Positions 9,321-17,378 of a stretch of DNA of 17,443 nucleotides are shown here, in pieces (position 1 is the first letter of the stretch; the number at the start of each line of letters is the position of its first letter). A program made the translations under genes and the position numbers. Origin of the DNA: Thermomucor indicae-seudaticae (taxonomy: Eukaryota; Mucoromycota; Mucoromycetes; Mucorales; Lichtheimiaceae); assembly GCA_000787465.1 (NCBI GenBank), contig JSYX01000686.1, positions 1-17,443 of the forward strand, given 5' to 3'. The notes under the pieces are model-generated. The model was not told the DNA's origin, did not search any database, and saw only the letters and a program-made list of their open reading frames with translations.

Positions 9321-9461
9321 CTTGATTTAAAGAATTGCCATTGTACATCTTTCTGTCGTTGTCACTATCGCCATGACGCAAAATGTTGATGCTCCCTCTA
9401 CGACACATGGGTAAGAAAAGCATGTTTATCTCGTCTCACAATCTTTTCCCGTTTTAGACAT

Positions 9462-11270
9462 TTACCGACTGGGCTCTCCTCCTAGGCGTTGACCAGTGCC
9501 TGCTGGTCGACTCGCCGACGACGGGTAGCCTCCGGGTGGTGGTGCCCCAGATGATGATGATGATGATGATGATGGTTCAGTCGCAGGAAACAGTGTCGAT
9601 AAAACTGTGCCAGCGGCATTATAGAGTATACCGCCTGCCCAGTATACATAGCCAAATAGACCGTTGCCGTTATTATTATTCGCACCATAAGCCTCGCTCA
9701 CATTCTTGATGCCTTTCATGATAATCGTGGCGCTTGGACAGAGTTCCAGTTCCTTTAAAGTACGCTGTTCGTCACCAGTACTGAATTGACGCGTGGGGAA
9801 TTGGGATAATAATTTGTATGGCTGGTCTCCATCTGTTCTGCTCTAAGAAAAAGAAGAACAAGCATTAATGAAGGTGTGCATCTATAGTGGGCGCTGCCGG
9901 TTTCCTTTACCCGATCGATCCATTCTTTGACTGTTTCTAGGGTATCCGTTGCTTATGTAAAGTGTTTCCAATAAGTTGATGCAAGTCGCAGACACGAACC
10001 ACAGGAGTGCAATACCTGAAAACTTGTTGCGTAGTGTAGATCCATCCAATTGGCGAATACTAATATTTGTGGTATCTGACAGAGTACTGCTACAAGAAAT
10101 CATTAAACTGGAGGATGCTTGGTCAATGTACGATCAGAGGCTTACCTCGTGGGTCTTGACTTCTTGTTTGAAGGAGTTGGTTGACTGCTCTTCTGCTTTT
10201 CAGTCTGCCTTGCCGCCATTTGCTCAGCTCTGTCTCGTGCAATTTGTTCCTTGATCTTTCTTCTATGCTCCTCTTCTTCCCGTTTCTCCTTTTTAATCTT
10301 TTCAAAGTACTGCTTGTTTTGTTTGTCCTCCATCTCTTGCTTTATTTTTTGCAGCTGCTTGCCGTCTTCTCGACGTCGAAGCTCCCTTTCTTTGGCTTCC
10401 TGTATTTATCCCACTTTAACCCCACATATGCAGAATGAAAGAAACTTTGAATGCTTACCTGTTTTTCTCTTTCCTCACGCTTTTTCCTGGCCTCTTCCAT
10501 TTGCTTTCGGAGTCTTTAAGTCTCTTTGGCATAAGCGAAACATGCCGTGTTCTTAATGGACAGACAAATCTGTCTTTACCTTTCCTTTTTCTCTGATGCT
10601 GTTTCGGATGATGTTGGTACACTGGATGATGTACTCGTACTTGCACTGTGGCTAGCTGTTTGACTTGGACTGGCCGCATCTATCTTTGATACAATGGCTT
10701 CTGGTGTAATATCTTCAATCCCAAAATCCTTGATAGTTCCCTGACTTGTTGGATGTGTTATACGCCCGGTTCCTTTTCTGTGTGCGCGAGCATGGGTAAG
10801 AGTCGAGCTTACCGGATAAAGTACAGAATTGGCGTATGATACGTGGGATCTGGAAAGCCATAACAGTACTATAAGCAAACAACAGACCATGCCAAAAAGG
10901 AAGAAAGACAGGTCGAACTTGCATAGTTGTTTAAACAGAGCTGCGTTTTCCGAGTCAACGTGCATTCGTAATGCCACCGTTTTTGTCCGTAAGTGCTCAA
11001 TGACCTGTCGTCTCGTACTTTTAGCCCTTATTCTTCCCACATGGTCGTTTGTGTTTCTCCATTACAGCTTCATTTTGCAACGTTTCGTTTAACCTCTGGC
11101 TGTTTTCGGAATCGTCTTTTACACGAAACACAGACTTTAGCCGATGCTTTACATTTCTTACACAATCCATAATTACTACCAAAAATATAAACGACAAACA
11201 CGCAATTCCGGGCATTCACAAGAGATACGGCATCGGCTACAGGACCACTAAACCAGACTGTTTCGCTCAT
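9462..11270 (-). CDS. UBXN4: UBX-domain ERAD factor, UBXN4/erasin type
   Basis: UBXN4-type proteins sit on the ER membrane and recruit Cdc48/p97 for ER-associated degradation. The ten exons are 11270-11180, 11115-11066, 11004-10923, 10849-10813, 10744-10580, 10513-10459, 10399-10146, 10089-10016, 9951-9911 and 9842-9462, giving 409 aa with all phases consistent. An N-terminal thioredoxin-like domain covers about 1-110 (MSETVWFSGPVADAVSLV at the start, later YPTYHTPILYFI and IKDFGIEDITPEAIV). A Lys/Glu-rich coiled coil covers about 142-230. The UBX domain covers about 251-327 (ISIRQLDGSTLRNKF, DTLETVKEWID, KLLSQFPTRQF, LELCPSATIIM). A hydrophobic segment at about 344-368 fits the membrane hairpin of the family. 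The tail has Ser8 from a trinucleotide run and ends RLGGEPSR. Three oddities stand out: intron 3 (10922-10850) fits only as GC-AG (GCAAGT...CCAG); intron 7 has tandem acceptors (TAGCAG); and the usual FPR loop reads FPT. Confidence 0.9.
9551..9573. repeat. Trinucleotide run (ATG/GAT)n coding poly-Ser on the minus strand
   Basis: About seven to eight gat/atg units encode a run of eight serines near the C-terminus of the UBX protein when read on the minus strand. It is a coding microsatellite in a disordered tail. Confidence 0.8.
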
Positions 11271-11366
11271 TTTGCAGTAAAAGACTATTAGCGGAAGAAG
11301 GTTGGCAAGATTGGCTCTTTCACAACTCCGCCTCTCTCGCGATGAATCAATGGGTGGGTCACAGTG

Positions 11367-11830
11367 ATGTCCATCTTCACCGGGGACAACACTAGATTCC
11401 TACCACTCGACTGGGGTTTCTCTCACACGGACACTATCCACGCGAAGCACTATCAGCAAACCAACGTCTGCCCAACTTTGGCAATTGTTTACTTCAAACT
11501 CTCGCTCCATTAGGAGTAAAAATATCACAGCGTACTGTCGACGCCAAGATTGCCGCACGGCAACAACGCCAAGAGCGCCTGTGGCTCCGTTCCAATGCAG
11601 TAAATATCATCGCGCAGCTTTTGACCTTTGCGCCATCGCAGTCGCGCCTAGAGACTTTCTGAAAATGCTTTCGCGGCAATATTCTGAAGCCGTGGGCGTC
11701 ATTCCGGCACCCGTGGATGTCGACGGCGCCATCGTCTCGCTCGACACTGCCGAAACTTGTACCCGTGTTTGCACTCTTGGGGTTACCGTCAACAACCTAA
11801 CGCTCCTAGGGACGCCGACTTTTCTTTTTG
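11367..11830 (+). pseudogene. Coding-like blocks of an unidentified plus-strand gene, cut at the LINE 3' end
   Basis: Unrecognised. Three blocks read like protein but lie in different frames. Block one is MSIFTGDNTRFLPLDW from the ATG at 11367. Block two is open from about 11395 to the TGA at 11660-11662 and reads ANQRLPNFGNCLLQTLAPLG from 11456, then an Arg/Gln-rich helix. Block three is MLSRQYSEAVGVIPAPVDVD from 11665 on. A 41-nt intron (11416-11456, GT...CAG) joins blocks one and two in phase. Blocks two and three need either a one-base frameshift near 11660 or a weak intron (11589-11641). A further exon, 11855-11947, can be joined through an intron at 11782-11854 with a CTAAC branch site, but it overlaps the 3' region of the LINE. 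This may therefore be a small gene of about 140-180 aa, or a remnant broken by the LINE. It is divergent from the UBX gene, 97 bp from that gene's start. Confidence 0.3.
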
Positions 11831-11846
11831 TATTTATAGATGCCTT

Positions 11847-11852
11847 TTTATT
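11847..11852 (-). terminator. Poly(A) signal of the LINE
   Basis: AATAAA on the minus strand, 88 nt past the ORF2 stop, is followed by an A-rich run down to about 11820. This fits the end of a poly(A)-type LINE. Read on the plus strand the same bases form a pyrimidine-rich intron end, so the assignment is not unique. Confidence 0.45.
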
Positions 11853-11939
11853 AGGACGGCGCTACCGTCGCTAAAATTGTGACTAGGGATCAAAGAAGCA
11901 AACAGATAGAGAATCTACTCAAAGAAACAAACTCGTGCA

Positions 11940-12893
11940 CTAAGTGACATTGCTAGTCTCATTGTCGGCAAGGAGCTCTGACGTGGTGGGGCGGAAAAGG
12001 TATGGGGGATATCGTGCAAGAAGGTTTTGAAGGTACGCCATGGCAGCCTGTGGGCTCCATGGCTGCGAGTCCAGGACACAGCGCCAGTGCATATATCAGA
12101 CAGTTTGGAGGATCAAACCCAAGAGAGGGAGGGCATCGAGACCAAGAGCGGATGTGGACTGTGGCAGTCTGAGATGTAAAGCGTCCCAGATATCATCCGT
12201 GGTGGCTTCAGACCATGGAGGAAACAATGTTAATGCCTCTATCCAGAGTTGCCGTTTGTGAGGGCATTCCAGTATGAAATGGCGATTAGTATCCGGCGGG
12301 ACTTCACAAACGGGACAGGTGTCTGACGGGTGCCGTGTTGGCCAGATTCTGTGTAGACGAGAGCGCGTTGACAGACGATCAAGCAGGAGACGCCACCACG
12401 TTGTACGGGCCCCGTGTGGGATGGCGACTGACCAGAAAGCACACCAAGCTGTGGGTAGACGTTGAGGTGGATGCACAGAGGAGCTACTTTGCCAATAACG
12501 TGGTAAACGACCTGGGCCAACACTCAAAATCGGGACATTTTGAGGTGGGCGGCGTGGCTGTAATGAGGCTGCAAGTACCCAGGAATTGAGCGGGTCAGCT
12601 GCGGGGGCCAGCAGGTTGGTATGCGAAGGGTGATGCAATGCAGAGGCGAGGGTCGGATGCAGAAGGGCTTCACCAAGACCCAAATGCGTGCGAACAGCGC
12701 TAACAATGGTGGGTGTGCGGGTATGCGGGTGTGTCTGGGGTGGAGGAGGCGGTGGTGGGCCGACCCCATGTCAATAGGTCCGAAACCAGAAAGCGCGGCG
12801 AGATCGAGAGAGTAATAGATTCTGGGGAAGCGGGGGAAAGTACTGTATGTAGTGGGAGAGCAAGAAGAGGACAGAGAGGGTAAACTGGAGGTA
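11940..12893 (-). pseudogene. LINE ORF2 C-terminus: zinc-knuckle (zf-RVT) domain and tail
   Basis: The minus-strand frame from about 12720 to 12096 contains TWWRLLLDRLSTRSRLH, then CPVC and RHFILECPHKRQLW, the pattern of the zinc-binding domain that follows reverse transcriptase in plant and fungal LINEs. A TGA at 12098-12096 sits where the frame plainly continues (..QTV stop YMHWRCVLDSQPW..) on to the true end at 11942-11940. The segment next to the MITE (about 12750-12890) reads in another frame (PRIYYSLDLAALSGFGPIDM), so at least one indel lies near 12740-12770. Confidence 0.85.
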
Positions 12894-13353
12894 GGAATTC
12901 TTATCGATTCAATCGATCCGATTCTCCATGTGATTGAGATCGATTGATAATTTATGAGATCGGATCGGATTGGCTCGATATTTTACAATCCGATCTCAAT
13001 CCTTTTTCAAGCCTCGAAATCTTCGGAAATTTACATTTATATCGAAGTCACGGAATTCTTTTTGTTTACACCTGAGGAAAGTCATTCATAAAACTGAGGG
13101 TATATGTGTGCTTTCATTGCTACAGGAATACGTGGATCTTCAGTAACAGAACAATTATAGCAGAGAAGCTCATAAAGAATGCAGTATCTTTTCCACAGAA
13201 TTATACATTTCCATGCATGAAGGATTGTCAAGGCCTTGTCGATCCGGGGAAGATCGATTGATAACTTTCGATCCGATCCGGCCCTGTCTCGAGACCGAAA
13301 AAGTCGATCCAATCCCAATCCGGTTATCGAGGCATCGAATCGATAAGAATCCC
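12894..13353. mobile_element. 460-bp MITE-like element with terminal inverted repeats
   Basis: The ends GGAATTCTTATCGATTC (left) and GGGATTCTTATCGATTC (right, reverse complement) form 17-bp inverted repeats with one mismatch, and both are flanked by TA. The ends are rich in GATCGATTGATAA/GATCCGATC subrepeats, and agatcgattgataa recurs in direct orientation at both ends. It interrupts LINE ORF2 between the reverse transcriptase thumb and the zinc-knuckle domain. It holds no transposase. The minus-strand frame that crosses into it and stops at 13084-13082 is incidental. Removing 462 bp (element plus TA) keeps the LINE frame. A rival reading uses the near-identical flanks AACTG(G/C)AGGTAG as a 12-bp duplication. 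Confidence 0.82.
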
Positions 13354-13366
13354 TAACTGCAGGTAG

Positions 13367-14573
13367 TGTGAACGGAGGCAATTTGGAAATAAGACGAAGA
13401 AGATGTGTAAGATGTAGTATTGGCTTACAGAGGGTGAGGAAACAAGAGGGGTTTAGGATGAAAGCATGCAAATATGGTTGACCAGTATAAGTTTGAAGAA
13501 GAAATTGGATGAGAGGACCGATAAAGCTGCTCTTGGGTGGTTTGAACAATCGTTGGATATATATGAGGTGTAGCGCATGATGTTGCTGGTCCAGGTCGAC
13601 CAAGCCTAGACCATCCCGCTTGCGCGGCTGACATATGGATTCCCAACTGGGGAACGGGAAGAAAGGCAAAAAGAATTCACGCACCAGTCGTCGGCACTTG
13701 CGCAGCCAATCAGGGGGGAACAATGCATACCGGGAGGATATGCCATAGGGGAGATAGTAGCAGGGAATTTGCGATCGTGGAGCGGCCAAGGACGGAGAGC
13801 CAGCGTTGCCGCAGCTGCATAGCGTGGTGGGCTATCTTCGTGTAAATTGCGTCAAGGAAACCGACGAGTTGGTGCGAAGTACTGTAGATAGGGTAGCCGA
13901 GGTATGTGAGTGCCTGAGGGGAAGAAGAGCCATGCTATCCATTTCCATTAGATTCAACCAGCTCTCGCCAGCACCCATATGAGGCCCCCCGTCAGCGAGA
14001 AAACCTGAGTCTTCTGTAAATTTATATTGCCATTGACAGCGTGACTGTAGACTTGGAGATGGGCCAGGAGCACTGCCCAGTCGGGGGGATGACTGAGGAA
14101 TACGAGTAAGTCATCTGCATAAGCCAAGAGTTTCATCAGGCCAGGAGGTGGTTGAGACAGATCGCTCCGGTAATGCGGGTGACGGCATGGGCTGAGCGGG
14201 GGTAAGGGAGCACCCAGAAGGTATGCGTCAGCAATGATCCGCCGAAGTAAGGGTTCAAACACAAGATTAAAAAGAAAGGGAGAGGGGGATCACCTTGCCG
14301 AAGGCCTTGTTTTTGCGGCACAGGTGCAGACAACCAGCCATCGATCGATATAGAAATAGACGTTTCAAAGAATAGGTGGGCAAGGGATTGTATCAAGGGA
14401 CGGGGAAAGCGGAAGGTCGCGAGGGTGCGGCTGAAATATTCCGGGTGTACGCGTTCATAAGCCTTCTCTTGATCGAGGAGGACTCCAGCAGCAGGCAGAG
14501 ACTGAGCAACGTGTCTTGTATGAGTCATGAGAGTTTGGACGGTCCAGCCATTCTCAGAGATCAAGCGATGGGG
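13367..14573 (-). pseudogene. LINE reverse transcriptase, palm and thumb part (frameshifted)
   Basis: Minus-strand pieces in order are PHRLISENGWTVQTL, LLDQEKAYERVHPEYF (motif A Asp), KQGLRQGDPPLPF (motif B region), LAYADDLLVFL (catalytic YADD, about 14112-14123), LTYLGYPIYSTSHQLVGF, then WESICQPRKRDGLGLVDL in the thumb. A homopolymer of five G (plus strand, about 14284-14288) marks a one-base insertion that moves the frame just after GDP. At least one more shift lies between about 13980 and 13890. Catalytic residues are still readable, but the frame is broken. Confidence 0.92.
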
Positions 14574-14575
14574 TA

Positions 14576-14600
14576 CAGTCATCCCCCGCTTTTTTCCGCC
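14576..14600 (+). repeat. Left terminal inverted repeat of the pogo-like element
   Basis: It begins CAGTCATCCCCCGCTTTTTT and matches the reverse complement of 15280-15304 over the first 13 bases and then over the T-run. Confidence 0.85.
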
Positions 14601-14878
14601 GCGGATTTTTCTCGGCCAGAGCAGAAGAATCTGGGGGCTGAAAAAAATCGAGAAATCAGGTACCTGGAAGAACATTTAAGCAGCGATCGCAATAAGTGGC
14701 ATTCCAGCGCCTTCCAGATAACAAAGGCACTTCTAGTATATTGCTGTCATCTGCCGCAAAGATCGCTGGGAATAATCTGGAAAGTAAGCCGAAGTTCCTT
14801 TAAGCAATTGGTCAAATATATAAATAAAGCTGCTTTGCTCCATTGACGTGAACTGCTTTTATTGAACACTTCATTGAA

Positions 14879-15094
14879 ATGACTACGCCAAAGAAATATG
14901 TTAAGCGCAACGAGGGTCAGCGAGAATTATCGGTCCAGCGAATAGTGAAGGAGTCCCATTTGACAGACGTACAACTAGCCTAGTTCTCCAAGACAGAATT
15001 CAATATCCCAAAAATACCAAACGAGACGTCGATATCGAAAATGTTCAAATGCAAGTATGAAGAAAATGCTCAAACTGGCACGTCGAAAAAATAA
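14879..15094 (+). pseudogene. Relic of a pogo/CENP-B-type transposase N-terminal HTH
   Basis: From an ATG at 14879 the frame gives MTTPKKYVKRNEGQRELSVQ, then LTDVQLA, a TAG at 14981-14983, then FSKTEFNIPKIPNETSISKM before stopping at 15092-15094. The pattern (basic start, helix, L...QLA-x-F...FNI, S-x-S-I-S) is like the psq/CENP-B helix-turn-helix that pogo-family transposases use to bind their inverted repeats. The TAG sits where family members usually carry Trp (TGG), so a point mutation is likely. Everything after the HTH is missing. Orientation is plus, opposite to the host LINE. Confidence 0.6.
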
Positions 15095-15279
15095 AATAAA
15101 GGATGCAAATTGCCTTAAATAAAAAGCAATAAAGCCTATATACACGTTAACCCCGATTTTTTTCCGGGTCATTTTCCTGACCGAAAAATGAAAAGAGCGA
15201 GGAACTGAAAATTTTTATAAGTTCTCCGCGGATTGATATTCAAGAAAGCTGAAAAATTCGAGGACGGAAAAAAACCGGA

Positions 15280-15304
15280 GGTGAAAAAAATCGGGGGATG
15301 ACTG
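15280..15304 (-). repeat. Right terminal inverted repeat of the pogo-like element
   Basis: On the minus strand it begins CAGTCATCCCCCGATTTTTT. It is the partner of 14576-14600, followed by the TA target duplication at 15305-15306. Confidence 0.85.
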
Positions 15305-15306
15305 TA

Positions 15307-16660
15307 TGAAACCAGTTTGGTATGGATTGATCAGACGTGGCATGTGGCAGCCCAGCCGATTGGCAATCATTTTTGTGAACAGCTTAGCATCAAAGTTGAT
15401 AAGCGAGAGCGGTCGCCAGTTGGACAGCAAGTGAGGATCTCCTTTTTTGAATAACAAAACCATCTTCGTTCGGAGCCGAGACTGCGGGAATACGCCTTGG
15501 AGCGCATCGTTCAGAACGGTGAGTAACAGCTGCATCGCATATGCGTGCTGAAGTTAAGTACGATACAGTTCAAAGGGAAGACCATTCAGTCCCGGGCTCT
15601 TCCCAGTGGGTGCATGTCTAATAGCGCCGACAAGTTCATCCATAGTGAATGGCCGTATAAGCATTGTCTGAGCACGAGAGTCTAGCTGCGCTTCAGGAGG
15701 AATTGATTGCAACATGCTGCCAATGGCTTGCGGGATAACTGCGTCCGAGCTAAACAGGCGGGAATAGTACTGACGTGCGTGAACGAGGATGGCGTCTGGG
15801 GTTAATACAATTTCGTTCGTAACCGGATCGCGTAGTTACTGAATGCTGCAGGCTGCCTGACGACTCTTCAGCATGCGAAAGAAGTACTTGTTGTTGCGCT
15901 CGCCTTGTTCGTGCCACCGGGTGTTCGTCCGCAGGAGCAACTGTTTGGTCTGCTCCTCGATAAGTGTCGTAATGTGCTGTTTCACTTCCAGTAGTTCTGC
16001 AGAGGAGGCGTTGGCTGGTGATTGCTTCATTAGTTGTGTTCGCCGATGTTGAAGATCACGCAACTCAGTGCGTCTCTGAGAGCCGAGGCGCTGACTGTAG
16101 TGAAGGGCTGTCCCTTTTATGACCAACTTGAGTTTATCCCAAGCATCCTGCGGGTTCGCTGTCGCGGGGCGGTTTGCGAAGAGGATGATCGTTTCCGTGA
16201 GCAGATCGTGGAAGGCTGAATGTGTCAGAATAAGCGGGTTCAAGTCCCAAGTGCCGGGGCCGTAGGACGCAGTGAGTGGATGCAGGTCGACCATCAGCAG
16301 AGCGTGGTCCGTCCACCGTGGCGGGAGGAAATGTTGTTGAGCAGCGCTGAGTCGAGGACCAAGGGACGAGTGAGCAAAGATGCAATCAATGGTTGAACGA
16401 TTGTCTCCTCGTCGAATGGTCGGCCTAGGCGAGGAAGCCGGTGTATCCAATGAGAGGTGAGAGCAGTTGAGACAGTTATCCGCCAGGAATTGAGCCTAAA
16501 GGCGCACAGCCGCGGGGAGAAGGGTATGCAAATGGAGGCTAAAATCGCCCATGATAAACCATGGCCCGCTAAAGCGTAAGAAACAAGACAGAGAAAGTAT
16601 AGAAGAATAGAAGGGTAACCGCCTGGGTTCATCCGCGGGCGCATATACAGTGCCCGCGCG
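15307..16660 (-). pseudogene. LINE ORF2 endonuclease C-terminus, linker and reverse transcriptase N-terminus
   Basis: One minus-strand frame runs from about 16660 to the pogo-like insert. Its endonuclease part has VYAPADEPRRLPFY, PWFIMGDF (the GDF/N motif), RSTIDCIF and a HALLMVDLHP stretch matching the SDH region near the catalytic end. The linker holds WHEQGERNNKYFFRMLKSR, a pattern common before the polymerase in LINEs. The reverse transcriptase start has RTKMVLLFKKGDPHLLSNWR and PLSLINFDAKLFTKMIANRL. Three nonsense codons sit in the same frame (TAG 16498-16496, TAA 15838-15836, TAA 15556-15554) without a frameshift between them, which suggests point-mutation decay of an old copy. Confidence 0.92.
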
Positions 16661-16667
16661 ATAACCT

Positions 16668-16728
16668 GATACCCTCGATAACGCCAGATTCTGATCGGAT
16701 TATCGAAATATCGGATTATCGAATTCAT
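16668..16728. repeat. Degenerate GATAATCCGAT-type repeat at the LINE 5' boundary
   Basis: Plus-strand cctcgataac, then gatcggattatcg and tcggattatcgaattc, repeat a cggattatcga motif twice within about 20 bp. The motif resembles the subterminal repeats of the 460-bp MITE at 12894-13353 (for example cctcgataaccggatt on the minus strand). It may be the remnant end of a related element that marks where the LINE 5' part was lost. Confidence 0.4.
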
Positions 16729-16850
16729 ACACAGGTTTTGCGGATCTGTCTTAAACAGGGTGGCTTTTGCAAAGCTCCATTACGGCAGTAACCAGAAGTC
16801 CTTACGGCGCTTCGGACAACGCAGAAGATGCCAGAATTAGGGTTCACTAC

Positions 16851-16870
16851 GAGTCGAGTCGAGTCGAGTC
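16851..16870. repeat. (GAGTC)4 microsatellite
   Basis: Four exact gagtc units lie in tandem, followed by a diverged fifth (aagtg). Non-coding. Confidence 0.9.
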
Positions 16871-17358
16871 AAGTGGTGAATCATAACCAGAATTGTAAAA
16901 AATATCGAGTACTTGATTTATGCATATACAATAATGTTACAAAGCCGTGCCATTCTCTTGAATTTGCATCTCTTATCCTTTTTCTTACATGTGTGGTATA
17001 TGGCACCACAGAGCAGACGATGACCTTCGGAGTTTTGGCTCCAGTAGAAGCCTCATAGAAGATGAAATGAATTTGTGTAAAGTCTTAAGCTGGGCTTAAA
17101 AGAGTGAGTTCCTGAAAGAGCCGGAACTAAGCTGAAGATGGGACAATAAAGGATAAGAGATCAAGAATAGAAGATGCTTCAGGTTATAGTCGATCACTTT
17201 ATTGTCTTGTAGAAGAAGTTCCTATTTATATACTCCTTATCTAGCGAAGCTTCTGGAGATCTGTTTTCTATGGAAGGAAAGCGTGCCGAAACCGTTCGAA
17301 ACGTCGTTTGATGGCGAAAGCAAATATGAGCTTGAATGGGCTCGCCATGACATTTGCA

Positions 17359-17378
17359 ATGTTGTATCCGTACAACAT
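17359..17378. repeat. Perfect 8-bp-arm hairpin ATGTTGTA/TACAACAT
   Basis: ATGTTGTA, a four-base loop TCCG, then TACAACAT. Such TGTTG/CAACA ends are often seen at LTR borders, but a single palindrome is not enough to call one here. Confidence 0.6.

Larger units (their letters stand above)
14576..15304 (+). mobile_element. 729-bp pogo/Tigger-like non-autonomous transposon, TA target duplication
   Basis: The termini are inverted repeats beginning CAGTCATCCCCCG on both ends (13 identical bases, then a mismatch, then a T-run). They are flanked by TA at 14574-14575 and 15305-15306. CAGT ends with TA duplication are the hallmark of the pogo/Tigger branch of Tc1/mariner. Removing the element plus one TA (731 bp) rejoins the reverse transcriptase of the LINE without a seam (..NPYQTGFI | PHRLISENGW..). 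Inside is only a short relic of a transposase N-terminus, with no DDE catalytic domain, so it is an internally deleted copy that needs a helper. Confidence 0.87.
11820..16690 (-). mobile_element. Degenerate LINE (non-LTR retrotransposon) with two nested DNA elements
   Basis: Reading on the minus strand, the pieces follow the LINE ORF2 order: APE-type endonuclease (VYAPADEPRR and GDF motifs), linker, reverse transcriptase (YADD), thumb, zinc-knuckle domain, and a C-terminal tail ending at a TAG at 11942-11940. The 5' end is lost inside the endonuclease near 16660-16690, so no ORF1 is present. The 3' end probably lies near 11820, where the minus strand shows AATAAA (11852-11847) and an A-rich decayed tail. 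It carries at least four in-frame stops and several frameshifts, and it is split by elements at 14576-15304 and 12894-13353. It is inactive. By motif order it is L1/Tad-like, but the exact clade cannot be set by eye. I found no target-site duplication. Confidence 0.93.

Noticed and set aside
12040..12261. Plus-strand frames over 12040-12815
   Set aside because: They are antisense to the zinc-knuckle part of the LINE.
13082..13789. 235-codon minus-strand frame as one protein
   Set aside because: Its first part is LINE reverse transcriptase thumb, but from 13354 on it reads through the MITE. The fusion is an accident of the insertion.
14376..14846. 156-codon plus-strand frame
   Set aside because: It crosses the border of the LINE and the pogo-like element and is antisense to reverse transcriptase. 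There are no domain features.
16228..16260. tRNA B-box-like GGTTCAAGTCC
   Set aside because: It sits in LINE endonuclease coding (GTWDLNPL on the other strand), and no cloverleaf or A box can be built around it.
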